Shown here: one piece after another, positions 1 to 8,807 of the stretch
Numbering within the stretch: the first letter of the stretch is position 1
How the letters are laid out: every line of letters starts with the position of its first letter
Origin: Bacteroidota bacterium
GTDB lineage: Bacteria > Bacteroidota > Bacteroidia > Bacteroidales > FEN-979
NCBI GenBank assembly: GCA_026391835.1
Contig: JAPLDF010000047.1
Location: 35,181-99,180, forward strand
Length of the DNA: 64,000 nt
Direction of reading: 5' to 3'
Notes under the pieces: generated by a model
Told to the model about the DNA's origin: nothing
Databases searched by the model: none
Seen by the model: the letters and a program-made list of their open reading frames with translations, nothing else
Program-made: the position numbers and the translations under genes

Positions 1-1662
1 TCCCCAGCGAACCAGGGCGTCGTTGTAATAATAAATCTTGTCACCCTCTTTTTGATGAATATAACTGCTTTGGGTGTGGTTGTTATTATCGCGCATGAAT
101 TCCCCGCCAAGAAGGTCGTAAACCTCGGCATAATGCTGTGCTTTGTATGTCCTCAGGTCAAGTCCGCCCGAAAGGTTCCAGTTTGGATTGATATCCCACG
201 AAAAAGTGGACAATAACCCAAACCATCGGTGGTTGTTCATGCTACTCCTGATGATCCCCAGTGACTGGCCAGGCAGTTTGTTCTTGTCATACGCGCTCAC
301 GGTCATGTTCTGGTTGTAAAACTTCTGGTAATTTATCTGGCCCGTAGCGTCCATATCAAAGGTACCAGTGCTATAGCTTCCATCAATATTTGAAAGATAA
401 TTTCCTGTTCCTCCCCCGGATCCGATGGATGCATACAGGATGTTGGAGAGATAAAATTTGTCGTTGATATGCCAGAAATCGCGCAAACTCAGCTGCGGCT
501 TGAAATAGTAATTTAATGATTGGGTAAGGTCCTCCGAAGTGCCGGTGTTTATCTTGGTGGGTTTACCTGATTCATCATTCGGACCCCAATTCCAACGGTT
601 CAGTCTTCCCCAGTTTGAGTTGTAGCGAAGTCCATAATCGGCTGCTTTGGAAACATCAACACCCAGTTTCTCGGCATAGGCCTTGTCGAAGGTTCCGATC
701 GATTTCATGTAGGCGCGCTGGGCATGTTTCTGCGGTGCTCCCATGGCCGAAAAGGTCAGGGTATGGTGACCAAGTTTTTTGTCAACGCGGATATAACCAA
801 ACCAGCCTTTGGTCCAGGTATTGTCAACCCAGCCATTGCCCTGCTTGTAAGATCCGGCAAGTGTGATCCCCCATCCATGTTTCAACTGGCCTGTTGTAAC
901 GCCCAGGGATGTGCGCAAATACCCGTCGCTGCCAACTTCCTGTTTGATGGAGGCACCAAAGTTGGCTTCTATTCCTTTTGTGATGATGTTCATTGTACCG
1001 CCTACCGAAGGCAGGGCAAGTTTCGAGGCACCAAGACCGCGTTGTACCTGGATATTCCGGGTAACCGCATCGAGGCCGAACCAGTTCGACCAGTAAACCC
1101 AACCATTTTCCATATCATTGACAGGGATCCCGTCAATCATCACGGCCAGGTTGCGCTGGTTGAATCCGCGGATGTTGATGCGGGCATCGCCGTCACCCCC
1201 GCCCTGCTGGGTTGCATACACACCGGGGGTTTTGTTCAGGATCATCGGGATGTCGCGTGAGGCGAGTTCTTCCTGGAGTTTGATTGGCTGAACGGTTGAA
1301 AAGGCAACCGGTGTTTCGCGGGTTTTGGCCACATCGCCGATAACTTCAACTTCTGTCAGCGTTGGGGTTTTCAATGAAAAATTCTGTGTGACCTCTTCCT
1401 TGCCGACTGTCACATCTGCTTCTACCGGCAGGTAACCAACATAAGATACTTTGAGGTGATATGTTCCAGGTTCAACCTTCAGGTAATACCGTCCGTCCAT
1501 ATCGGTAACGGCCCCTTTTCCCTCGCCGTAAAGGATTGTGGCGCCTATGAGCGTTTCCCCTGAATTGGCGTCGGAAACAACGCCCCGGATCATGTTTTTC
1601 TGGGCAAAAAGCAGGACTGGAAAAAGGATTGAAAAGAATAAGATTGTAAGTTGTTTCGTCAT
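1..1662 (-). CDS. TonB-dependent receptor, C-terminus outside window
   Basis: The frame stays open from the ATG at 1662 to the window edge, so only the first 554 residues are visible and most of the barrel is missing. Residues 1-20 look like a signal peptide ending in LLFAQ. Residues about 24-110 form a carboxypeptidase-regulatory-like domain (IRGVVSDANSGETLIGAT). A plug domain follows, with INIRGFNQRNLAVMIDG and VGGTMNIITKG, then beta-barrel strands rich in aromatic residues. Such receptors take up ligands across the outer membrane using TonB-ExbBD energy. The substrate cannot be told from the sequence, and any SusD-like partner would lie beyond the window. It is read in the same direction as the lamin-tail gene upstream, from which it is separated by a short inverted repeat. 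Confidence 0.9.
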   Translation of the reverse strand, partial: MTKQLTILFFSILFPVLLFAQKNMIRGVVSDANSGETLIGATILYGEGKGAVTDMDGRYYLKVEPGTYHLKVSYVGYLPVEADVTVGKEEVTQNFSLKTPTLTEVEVIGDVAKTRETPVAFSTVQPIKLQEELASRDIPMILNKTPGVYATQQGGGDGDARINIRGFNQRNLAVMIDGIPVNDMENGWVYWSNWFGLDAVTRNIQVQRGLGASKLALPSVGGTMNIITKGIEANFGASIKQEVGSDGYLRTSLGVTTGQLKHGWGITLAGSYKQGNGWVDNTWTKGWFGYIRVDKKLGHHTLTFSAMGAPQKHAQRAYMKSIGTFDKAYAEKLGVDVSKAADYGLRYNSNWGRLNRWNWGPNDESGKPTKINTGTSEDLTQSLNYYFKPQLSLRDFWHINDKFYLSNILYASIGSGGGTGNYLSNIDGSYSTGTFDMDATGQINYQKFYNQNMTVSAYDKNKLPGQSLGIIRSSMNNHRWFGLLSTFSWDINPNWNLSGGLDLRTYKAQHYAEVYDLLGGEFMRDNNNHTQSSYIHQKEGDKIYYYNDALVRWG

Positions 1663-1692
1663 AATTTCCTGGAATTTGGTGATATGATACGC

Positions 1693-1716
1693 AGAGACGT
1701 GGCAGGCCACGTCTCT
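1693..1716. repeat. Inverted repeat (11-bp arms, 2-nt loop)
   Basis: AGAGACGTGGC at 1693-1703 and GCCACGTCTCT at 1706-1716 are perfectly complementary. It lies between the lamin-tail gene and the receptor gene. There is no T-run on the minus strand after it, so it is more likely a dispersed palindromic element than an intrinsic terminator. Confidence 0.6.
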
Positions 1717-1773
1717 ACATTTGAACAAACCATATGGATCGCCCCGAAGTATGGGACACGACTGTTCATGCAA

Positions 1774-2805
1774 CTACTGAACAATAATTTTTTTAATCAC
1801 CGACTGGTTATCGCTGAATAGTACTTTTACAAGGTAGATTCCTTCGGGAATGTTGTTGAGCGAAACCTTTACATCCCACTGATGTGAAACAAACACATGC
1901 GAGTATACCGTCTGCCCGACGATGGAAACAACTTCAACAGATGAAACCGGGGCAGAGGTTTGTACTGTAAACCGGTTGTTGGTCACAGGGTTTGGTGTGA
2001 TCACCACACTCTGGTTATGGGTAAGGTTGCCAATGCCGGAGGATGTTTTGCAATCACACCAGTGCTGGCCAAGGCTGTCAAAGAAGTTAACAGGCATGGA
2101 ATCATACTCGAGCAGGGCGTAGAAGCTGTCGGGAACGCCTCCGGTAGAGGTATTTCCGTAGCTGAACATCGTGGCAAGATCAACTCCGTGTTTGATGTTG
2201 TGTTTCCTTTTCAGGGTTTTGCTTTTTGTCAGGTACTGGCCGGTGCCGGTGATGTAGGGTTTGGTGTCGGTCCATGCGCCTGAAGGGGAGTAATTTCCCG
2301 GACCCTGCCAGTTGCTTGGCCTGATGCCGATCTCTCCGAAGATGTCAATGTCAGTCCAGGTGCCACTTACCAGCTTCTGGAGGGAAACAGCATCGTCGCC
2401 ATTCCAGAAAATGCAGTTTCCGCCGGGTGTCGGGGGAGTGGTACCGTATGCATACGGGGCAAGCCATGTGGCGTGTTTGCGCAGTGCCGGCCAAACCATC
2501 GTATCCTGTCCTGCAGGAATGGTATCCTGGATGATAACCATAACTTTATATGAGTCAATGGTACCTGTAAGGTTGACAACATATTGGATATCCTGGTCTG
2601 AGAGGGTGCTTCCGTTTGACCACCGGATAATCCTGTATAAATTATCAAGAACAATCGGGGCATGTGTGGGATTGTAAAGTTCCACGGATTTGTTGTTGTT
2701 CCAGCCTTCCACATATTCCGACATGAAGATGTCTGAACAGTCGGTTTGGGCGTAAAGTGCGCCTGCTGATAAGATTGCTGCAAAAAAGAGTACAAGTTTT
2801 TTCAT
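1774..2805 (-). CDS. Secreted lamin-tail-domain protein with T9SS type A sorting domain
   Basis: 343 residues. A signal peptide covers residues 1-20 (KKLVLFFAAILSAGALYAQT). A lamin-tail-like (LTD) beta-sandwich begins at about residue 25 with IFMSEYVEGWNNNKSVELYN, the usual opening of bacterial LTD proteins in which the strand pair carries a structural element of the cell-surface or extracellular protein. The last roughly 75 residues (ITPNPVTNNRFTVQT to the end KKIIVQ) are a type A T9SS sorting domain, so the protein should be exported through the outer membrane and anchored or released. No catalytic motif is visible. A TAATTTTG promoter box lies upstream on the minus strand. Confidence 0.85.
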   Translation of the reverse strand: MKKLVLFFAAILSAGALYAQTDCSDIFMSEYVEGWNNNKSVELYNPTHAPIVLDNLYRIIRWSNGSTLSDQDIQYVVNLTGTIDSYKVMVIIQDTIPAGQDTMVWPALRKHATWLAPYAYGTTPPTPGGNCIFWNGDDAVSLQKLVSGTWTDIDIFGEIGIRPSNWQGPGNYSPSGAWTDTKPYITGTGQYLTKSKTLKRKHNIKHGVDLATMFSYGNTSTGGVPDSFYALLEYDSMPVNFFDSLGQHWCDCKTSSGIGNLTHNQSVVITPNPVTNNRFTVQTSAPVSSVEVVSIVGQTVYSHVFVSHQWDVKVSLNNIPEGIYLVKVLFSDNQSVIKKIIVQ

Positions 2806-2843
2806 ATGTTTGGTTTAAAGGGTTACTATCCGAAAATGAGGAA

Positions 2844-2851
2844 CAAAATTA
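2844..2851 (-). promoter_or_regulatory. -7 promoter box TAATTTTG (lamin-tail gene)
   Basis: Matches the Bacteroidota TAnnTTTG box and sits 38 nt before the ATG at 2805. Confidence 0.5.
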
Positions 2852-2884
2852 AGAAAAGTTAGGGCAGGCGGCATAAAAGAATTG

Positions 2885-5800
2885 TTAAATGTTCGTAACT
2901 TTTGAAATTTGGAATGGTTCCAATCTGACAAGGGCTTCGTTGATTCCCGCTACATCGCGGAAAGTCATGAACAGCCTGTTTTTTTCCTCCGTCATTTTAG
3001 CCCCGTGCGGGTTGCTTTTCATGCATTCCAGGACGTTGGTGAACTGGTCTGACTGGAAGTAACCCGATTCGGGGTTGTTGATGAAATAGGCTGTCAGCCG
3101 CTGGTTCCTGAGAACAAGTTTTTCGAATCCGATGCTCCGGGCCAGCCAGCGCAGGCGGATGGTATGGAGCAAGGTTACGGTCTGTTTCGGGACCGGTCCG
3201 AACCGGTCGATCATCCGTTCCATGAACTTCATCAGGTTCTCCTCCGTTTCGATGGAATCGAGTTCTTTATAGAGGTTGAGCCTTTCGGTCATGTTGGTGA
3301 TGTAATAATCGGGAATCAGTATCTCCAGGTCGGTCTCGATGACACAATCCCTCACGTAGGAAACAGGGGTATTGGCGGGGAACAGGTCTTTGAAATCGGT
3401 CTCCTTGAGTTCAAGCAAGGCTTCGTCAAGGATCTTCTGGTACATTTCATAGCCGATCTCCGAAATGAAGCCGCTTTGCTCGGCGCCAAGAATGTTCCCG
3501 GCACCGCGGATATCGAGGTCGCGCATGGCAATGTTGAAACCGCTTCCGAGATCGGCAAACTCTTCGATGGCGCGCAGCCGTTTGCGGGCCTCGTCGGTGA
3601 GCGACGACATGGGTGGCGCCAGCAGGTAACAGAATGCTTTTTTATTGGACCGCCCCACCCTGCCGCGCAACTGGTGCAGGTCGCTCAGCCCGTAATGGTG
3701 GGCATCGTTGATGATGATGGTGTTCACATTAGAGATGTCAAGTCCCGATTCAATGATGGTGGTGGCAATCAGCACGTCGTACTCTCCTTCGATGAAATCG
3801 AGCATCACCTTCTCAAGTTTGTGACCTTCCATCTGCCCGTGGGCGACAGCAACTTTTACGCCGGGTACCATGCGCTGGACCATCGCTGAGATATCCATGA
3901 TGTTCATCACGCGGGTGGTGACAAAAAACACCTGTCCGCCGCGCTGAACCTCATAGGTGATGGCCTCTTTGATCACCTCCTCGCCAAAGGGATGGATCTC
4001 GGTTTGCACCGGGTACCTGTTTGGCGGCGGGGTGTTGATGATGGAAAGGTCGCGTGCGCCCATGAGCGAGAATTGCAGCGTCCTTGGAATGGGCGTGGCG
4101 GTGAGGGTAAGGGTGTCGACGTTGACACGCATCATTTTCATCTTTTCCTTGGCCCCCACCCCGAATTTCTGCTCCTCATCCACGATGAGCAAACCCAGGT
4201 CCCTGAACTTCATATCCTTGCTTAGGAGGCGGTGCGTTCCGATGAGGATGTCGATCTTTCCCTCTTCCAGGTCGATGAGCAGCTGTTTCTGCTCTTTGGC
4301 CGATTTGAACCGGCTGATGTAATCAACCCTGCATGGAAACGCCTTCAGGCGCTCGGCGAATGTTTTGTAATGCTGCAAGGCCAGGATGGTTGTCGGAACC
4401 AGGACTGCAACCTGTTTGCTCTCGGTGACCACCTTAAACGCCGCGCGAATGGCGATCTCGGTCTTCCCGAACCCGACATCGCCGCAAATCAGGCGGTCCA
4501 TCGGGAAGGTCTCTTCGAGGTCCTTCTTTACATCAATGGTTGCCTTGATCTGGTCGGGGGTATCTTCGTAAATGAACGACGCCTCCAGTTCCGTCTGCAG
4601 GTAGGTATCCGGCGCACACGCCAGCCCGTCTGCAGCCCGGCGCTCAGCGTACAGTTTGATCAGTTCCTTGGCAATGTCCTTGACACGGCTCTTTGTTTTA
4701 TTCTTGAGTTTATTCCAGACATCCGACCCGAGGCGGTTCATTGACGGTGCAGCCCCCTCCTTGCCAATGTATTTCGAGATCCTGTGCAGTGAATGAATGC
4801 TGACGTACAGCAGGTCTTCATTTTTATAGATCAGCCTGATCGCCTCCTGCTCCCTGCCGTTGTTGATGATCTTTTCGAGCCCGTCGAACCGCCCCACCCC
4901 ATGATCGATGTGGGTAACGAAATCGCCTGGACGCAGGTCGTACAAATCTTTCAGCGTCAATGCCTCCTTGGCTGTATATCCTTCGCGCAGGTGGAACTTG
5001 TGATACCGTTCAAAAATCTGGTGGTCGGTGTAACAGGTGATCTTCAGGTCCTTGTCGATGAAACCTTCGTGGAGGGAAAAATTGAGCGTAGTAGAAAGAG
5101 ATTGACGATTGACGATTGACGATTGACGATTGACGGGTGATTCATCGGACTTTTTTGATTCAATGTCTTCAAATATGCTTTGAAGCCGTTCGGCTTGTTT
5201 GGGGTTGTCGGCCAGCAGGAAATTCTGGTAACCATTGTCGGCATTCTTATGAAGATCCTCCAGCAGCAGGTCGAAATTTTTATTGAATGATGGCTGCGGC
5301 GAGGTATTGAAAACCACGGGCTGGCCTGTTTTAAAATAGAACTGTTGCCCGAATTCGAAAGTGGTAAAGTCAAGCAGCGTTTTCAGGAATTCGCTGCCAT
5401 ATACCAGCAGGTCGGAAACAGGCTGTTGTTCCATCAGGTGCGCCATTGCACCGGCATCCTCGAGCCAGATCACCGCTGTTTCTGGAAGGAAGGCAAAGAT
5501 GGATTCATAGGCGATCTTCTTGTCTGCATTCACCCGGATGTCGGGAACAATACTGATCTCCTGCATTTTCTGGATCGAGAGCTGGCTTGAAGGATCAAAT
5601 GTCCGGATGGTACCCACTTTGTCGCCCGCGAATTCGATCCGGAACGGATGATCACTGCTGAAGGAGTAGACATCGATCAATCCCCCGCGCAGGGAGAACT
5701 GCCCTGGCTCCGCAACAAAATCGGCACGCTCGAATTCATACTCCACAAGCAGGTCGAGGATGAAGTCCATGTTGACCTGCTCGCCGACCGACAGTTTCAG

Positions 5801-6295
5801 GGTGTTTTTTTCGAGGTATTTCTTGTTGACAACCTTCTCCGAAACGGCTTCAGAGTAGCTGACGATGATGTATTTTCTTGCCCGGCCATTGAGCTGGTTG
5901 AGCACCTCGGTACGCGACAACAATCCCTGGTTATCCTTGATCCCGCTCTGGAACCCGCGTTTGAACGAGGAAGGGAAATAGTATACCCGGTCGCCTAGGA
6001 TTTGCTGGAGGTCGTTGAAAAAGTAGGCAGCCGACTCTTTGTCGGGAAGTATGATTAAATGGGTATGGATGGTCTCCTCAAAAACCGCAGCCGCGAGAAG
6101 TGAGCGGGAGGAGCCGACAAGTCCCCGGAGGTGGAGACGGAATCTTTTTGCGATTTTTGATTTACGATTTACGATTTCGTCATTTGTAATTCGTAATTCG
6201 TAATTCGAATCTGGTTCTGTTTCCGAAAAACGTCGTATGATCCCCTGTACCAGGGGACTTTCTTTGAAAAGCGATAAGAGATTGGCAGGCTTCAA
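2885..6295 (-). CDS. mfd: Transcription-repair coupling factor Mfd
   Basis: 1136 residues, normal length for Mfd, the ATP-driven translocase that removes RNA polymerase stalled at DNA lesions and recruits UvrA. Visible in order: UvrB-like N-terminal region to about residue 350; the RNA-polymerase interaction domain at about 450-520 (LRPGDFVTHIDHGVGRFDG); Walker A GDVGFGKTE near 605; the DEEQ box (VDEEQKFGV) near 708; helicase motif VI QLRGRVGRS; and the TRCF C-terminal domain. It starts 7 nt after fbp, so the two probably share a transcript. Two short repeat arrays lie in frame: residues about 29-48 (NYELRITNDEIVNRKSK) and about 387-398 (VNRQSSIVNRQS). Both fall where homologues are expected to have variable loops, and the motor domains look intact. 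Confidence 0.97.
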   Translation of the reverse strand: MKPANLLSLFKESPLVQGIIRRFSETEPDSNYELRITNDEIVNRKSKIAKRFRLHLRGLVGSSRSLLAAAVFEETIHTHLIILPDKESAAYFFNDLQQILGDRVYYFPSSFKRGFQSGIKDNQGLLSRTEVLNQLNGRARKYIIVSYSEAVSEKVVNKKYLEKNTLKLSVGEQVNMDFILDLLVEYEFERADFVAEPGQFSLRGGLIDVYSFSSDHPFRIEFAGDKVGTIRTFDPSSQLSIQKMQEISIVPDIRVNADKKIAYESIFAFLPETAVIWLEDAGAMAHLMEQQPVSDLLVYGSEFLKTLLDFTTFEFGQQFYFKTGQPVVFNTSPQPSFNKNFDLLLEDLHKNADNGYQNFLLADNPKQAERLQSIFEDIESKKSDESPVNRQSSIVNRQSLSTTLNFSLHEGFIDKDLKITCYTDHQIFERYHKFHLREGYTAKEALTLKDLYDLRPGDFVTHIDHGVGRFDGLEKIINNGREQEAIRLIYKNEDLLYVSIHSLHRISKYIGKEGAAPSMNRLGSDVWNKLKNKTKSRVKDIAKELIKLYAERRAADGLACAPDTYLQTELEASFIYEDTPDQIKATIDVKKDLEETFPMDRLICGDVGFGKTEIAIRAAFKVVTESKQVAVLVPTTILALQHYKTFAERLKAFPCRVDYISRFKSAKEQKQLLIDLEEGKIDILIGTHRLLSKDMKFRDLGLLIVDEEQKFGVGAKEKMKMMRVNVDTLTLTATPIPRTLQFSLMGARDLSIINTPPPNRYPVQTEIHPFGEEVIKEAITYEVQRGGQVFFVTTRVMNIMDISAMVQRMVPGVKVAVAHGQMEGHKLEKVMLDFIEGEYDVLIATTIIESGLDISNVNTIIINDAHHYGLSDLHQLRGRVGRSNKKAFCYLLAPPMSSLTDEARKRLRAIEEFADLGSGFNIAMRDLDIRGAGNILGAEQSGFISEIGYEMYQKILDEALLELKETDFKDLFPANTPVSYVRDCVIETDLEILIPDYYITNMTERLNLYKELDSIETEENLMKFMERMIDRFGPVPKQTVTLLHTIRLRWLARSIGFEKLVLRNQRLTAYFINNPESGYFQSDQFTNVLECMKSNPHGAKMTEEKNRLFMTFRDVAGINEALVRLEPFQISKVTNI
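5100..5134. repeat. Heptamer array GATTGAC x5 inside mfd
   Basis: Five perfect copies of GATTGAC, in frame within mfd. Because the unit is 7 bp, a run of copies encodes a heptapeptide period, seen as VNRQSSIVNRQS on the minus strand. Confidence 0.9.
6152..6209. repeat. Heptamer repeats (GATTTAC and TAATTCG types) inside mfd
   Basis: Two short runs of 7-bp units, GATTTAC-like at 6152-6177 and TAATTCG-like at 6187-6207, back to back and in frame near the N-terminus of mfd. They encode NYELRITNDE and the residues after it. Confidence 0.8.
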
Positions 6296-6302
6296 CCGAT
6301 GT

Positions 6303-7322
6303 TTAATCGATTTTAAAATCGGGTGAATGTTCTTTCATAAGTTGCTCGGCTTTTTCAACCATATAGGTAGGTCCGACAAAAATCGGGGAGCGTTCGTGGA
6401 GCATGGTCGGCTGGATGTCGAGGATTCGGCGGAATCCATCGGAGGCTTTGCCGCCGGCCTGTTCTGCGAGGAATGCCACAGGGTTGCATTCATACAGCAG
6501 CCTCAGCTTTCCGCGCCTGTTTTTCGTTGTTCCCGGGTATAGGAACATTCCGCCCTTGATGATGTTGCGGTGAATATCGGCCACCATTGAGCCAATATAC
6601 CTGGTGGAATAGGGACGGTTTGTGGCCTTATCCTCTTCCTGGCAGTAATGAATATACTGCCTCACCCCTTCCGGGAAGGAAAAATAGTTTGCCTCGTTGA
6701 CGGAATAGATGTTACCCACTTCCGGGTATTTCATATCAGGATGGCTTAAGATAAACAATCCCACCGAGGGATCGAGGGTAAAGCCATTTACGCCATAGCC
6801 GGTTGTATACACGAGCATGGTGGATGAACCATAAATCACATACCCGGCGGCGACCAGGTTGCGGCCGGGCTGCATGAAGTCTTCAAGTGTGGCCGATCCG
6901 CGTACGGTACGCCGGCGGTAAATTGAAAAAAGTGTGCCGATGGAGACATTCGACTCGATGTTTGATGAGCCGTCGAGCGGATCCATGGCAACGACATATT
7001 TCCCGTGTTTTGAAATATCACTGTCGAGGATAATGATGTCCTCGTTTTCTTCAGAGCCGATCGCGCAGCACTGTCCGCCCGATTTCAGGGCGGCAATGAA
7101 CTGGTCGTTCGCGTAGACATCCAGTTTTTTCTGATCTTCCCCCTGAACGTTCACTTCACCGGCATAGCCCATCACCTCGCCCAACCCGGCCCGGTTCACT
7201 TCACGGTTTACAAATTTGGCTGCAATCCCGATATCATTGAGCAACCGTGACAATTCGCCTGATGCCTGCGGGTATTCCGACTGTTGTTCGATAATGAACT
7301 CTGTCAATGTCTTGAATTTCAT
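6303..7322 (-). CDS. fbp: Class I fructose-1,6-bisphosphatase
   Basis: 339 residues, full length for class I FBPase, which hydrolyses fructose-1,6-bisphosphate to fructose-6-phosphate in gluconeogenesis. The metal-binding and catalytic signature [13 protein letters not shown] lies near residue 116, and the substrate-binding region includes [17 protein letters not shown]. The start [14 protein letters not shown] is the usual one for the family. It is the first gene of a probable operon with mfd (7-nt gap) and diverges from the aspartate kinase gene. A TAATTTTG box lies 20 nt upstream. It shares a neighbourhood with a phosphofructokinase that catalyses the opposing step. Confidence 0.97.
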   Translation of the reverse strand: MKFKTLTEFIIEQQSEYPQASGELSRLLNDIGIAAKFVNREVNRAGLGEVMGYAGEVNVQGEDQKKLDVYANDQFIAALKSGGQCCAIGSEENEDIIILDSDISKHGKYVVAMDPLDGSSNIESNVSIGTLFSIYRRRTVRGSATLEDFMQPGRNLVAAGYVIYGSSTMLVYTTGYGVNGFTLDPSVGLFILSHPDMKYPEVGNIYSVNEANYFSFPEGVRQYIHYCQEEDKATNRPYSTRYIGSMVADIHRNIIKGGMFLYPGTTKNRRGKLRLLYECNPVAFLAEQAGGKASDGFRRILDIQPTMLHERSPIFVGPTYMVEKAEQLMKEHSPDFKID

Positions 7323-7341
7323 AACGGAAAGATTTAGATGG

Positions 7342-7349
7342 CAAAATTA
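7342..7349 (-). promoter_or_regulatory. -7 promoter box TAATTTTG (fbp-mfd)
   Basis: TAnnTTTG match on the minus strand, 19 nt from the fbp start codon, giving a short leader. It lies back to back with the aspartate kinase promoter. Confidence 0.6.
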
Positions 7350-7383
7350 GGAAATTCCGGCGAATTCAATGTTTCTTTTTATT

Positions 7384-7391
7384 TACTTTTG
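7384..7391 (+). promoter_or_regulatory. -7 promoter box TACTTTTG (aspartate kinase)
   Basis: TAnnTTTG match ending only 4 nt before the ATG at 7396. This predicts a leaderless or nearly leaderless mRNA and argues against the longer frame starting at 7369. Confidence 0.65.
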
Positions 7392-7395
7392 CGGT

Positions 7396-8694
7396 ATGTA
7401 CATCGATGTGTTCAAGTTCGGCGGTGCTGCGGTGAACAGTGCTTGCGGCATAAAAAATGTGGCTGCCATCCTGAAGCAGTTCAGCACAGGGCCATTGCTT
7501 GTCGTGGTTTCGGCCATGGGTAAAACCACCAACGCCCTTGAAGCGTTGCTGAACAATTACATGAACAACGATCCCCTCGCAGTGATCGAATCGTATGGAA
7601 AGGTAAGGGATTTTCATTTCTCCATCCTGGAGGATCTTTTTGAAGATAAAAATCATGTTGCTTTTGGTGAGGTGGATTCCCTGTTCGACCAGCTTCGTGG
7701 GTATATCCGGAGGGGCCACCTGTACCAGGACGCCCCGCATGAATATGACTTTGAATACGACCAGGTTGTAAGTTATGGCGAGCTGATCTCCGCATCGATT
7801 CTTCACCATTACCTTGTTTTGCAGGGAGGTCACCCGGCTTTGTTCGATGTCCGCGGCCTCATCCGGACCGATTCGACCTTCCGTGATGCCCGTGTGGACT
7901 GGAAAACAACTGAAACCCTTGTTCAAAAAGCCATCCCGGATTATTTCCGGAACCATCACGAACCGGGAGCCATCGCACTTACCCAGGGATTTATCGGCAG
8001 CGACGCTTTGGGGAATACCACCACGCTTGGACGCGAAGGTTCCGATTTTTCGGCTGCTATCTTCGCCTGGTGCCTGCATGCCCGGGAGATGACGATTTGG
8101 AAAGATGTGCCCGGCGTGATGAATGCCGACCCGAAATGGCTGAAAGATTCGGTATGCCTTGAAACCCTCTCCTACCGCGAAGCCATTGAGCTGGCTTATT
8201 ACGGGGCCAGCGTGATCCACCCGAAAACCATCAAGCCCCTTGAGAATGCCAACATTGTCCTGCGGGTGAGGTCCTTTCTTGACCTGGAACTCAGGGGCAC
8301 CTCCATTAAAAACATGCGTGAATGGAAAATCCCGACGCCGATCTTCATACGGAAACAAAACCAGATGCTGATTTCCATCTCACCGCGTGACTTCTCGTTC
8401 ATCCTGGAAGAAAATCTCAGCGAGATATTCAGGATCCTTGCCAACTTCAGGATTAAGGTGAACGTCATGCAGAATTCGGCGATCAGCTTTTCCATATGCG
8501 TGGATGCAGATCCCCTGAAGGTGAACCCATTGATCGCCTACCTGAAAAAAGATTATGAAACCCGCTACAACGAAGGACTGGAATTGTTTACCATCAGGCA
8601 CTATACCGATGATGCCGTTCACCGCATCGTCAAGTCCCGGAAAATCATGATGGAACTCAGGAGCAGGAATACCATCCAGGTGGTATTGGGGTAA
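7396..8694 (+). CDS. Aspartate kinase
   Basis: 432 residues from the ATG at 7396. The enzyme phosphorylates aspartate, the first step towards lysine, threonine, methionine and diaminopimelate. N-terminal VFKFGGA is the kinase P-loop-like signature, TLGREGSDFSAAI near residue 211 is the aspartokinase nucleotide-binding motif, and DVPGVMNADPK follows. The C-terminal third from about residue 315 (LISISPRDFSFILEENL) holds ACT-type regulatory sequence, so feedback control by an end-product amino acid is likely. There is no homoserine dehydrogenase domain, so this is a stand-alone enzyme. I prefer 7396 to an upstream start at 7369 because the MFLFIYFCG extension is encoded by the promoter box and does not belong to the family. 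Confidence 0.93.
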   Translation: MYIDVFKFGGAAVNSACGIKNVAAILKQFSTGPLLVVVSAMGKTTNALEALLNNYMNNDPLAVIESYGKVRDFHFSILEDLFEDKNHVAFGEVDSLFDQLRGYIRRGHLYQDAPHEYDFEYDQVVSYGELISASILHHYLVLQGGHPALFDVRGLIRTDSTFRDARVDWKTTETLVQKAIPDYFRNHHEPGAIALTQGFIGSDALGNTTTLGREGSDFSAAIFAWCLHAREMTIWKDVPGVMNADPKWLKDSVCLETLSYREAIELAYYGASVIHPKTIKPLENANIVLRVRSFLDLELRGTSIKNMREWKIPTPIFIRKQNQMLISISPRDFSFILEENLSEIFRILANFRIKVNVMQNSAISFSICVDADPLKVNPLIAYLKKDYETRYNEGLELFTIRHYTDDAVHRIVKSRKIMMELRSRNTIQVVLG

Positions 8695-8715
8695 AACCTC
8701 AGAATGTTAAAATGG

Positions 8716-8794
8716 AAAATGCAAAGTCAAAATGCAAAGAGTTGCAATGGAAGAATGTTTCTACCCTGCATTTTGCATTTTGACTTTGCACTTT
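8716..8794. terminator. Long inverted repeat between convergent genes, likely bidirectional terminator
   Basis: The arm at 8716-8736 (AAAATGCAAAGTCAAAATGCA) is complementary to 8774-8794 with one mismatch. A T-rich stretch follows on the plus strand. It sits between convergent aspartate kinase and phosphofructokinase genes and could end both transcripts. It is built from the same kind of short AT-rich repeat words seen elsewhere in the window. Confidence 0.6.
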
Positions 8795-8807
8795 GCTTTT
8801 TGATTTT

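Noticed and set aside
7366..8358. 330-codon frame on the minus strand opposite aspartate kinase
   Set aside because: It lies wholly opposite a clear aspartate kinase, has no recognisable family, start or promoter, and follows from GC-biased codon use.
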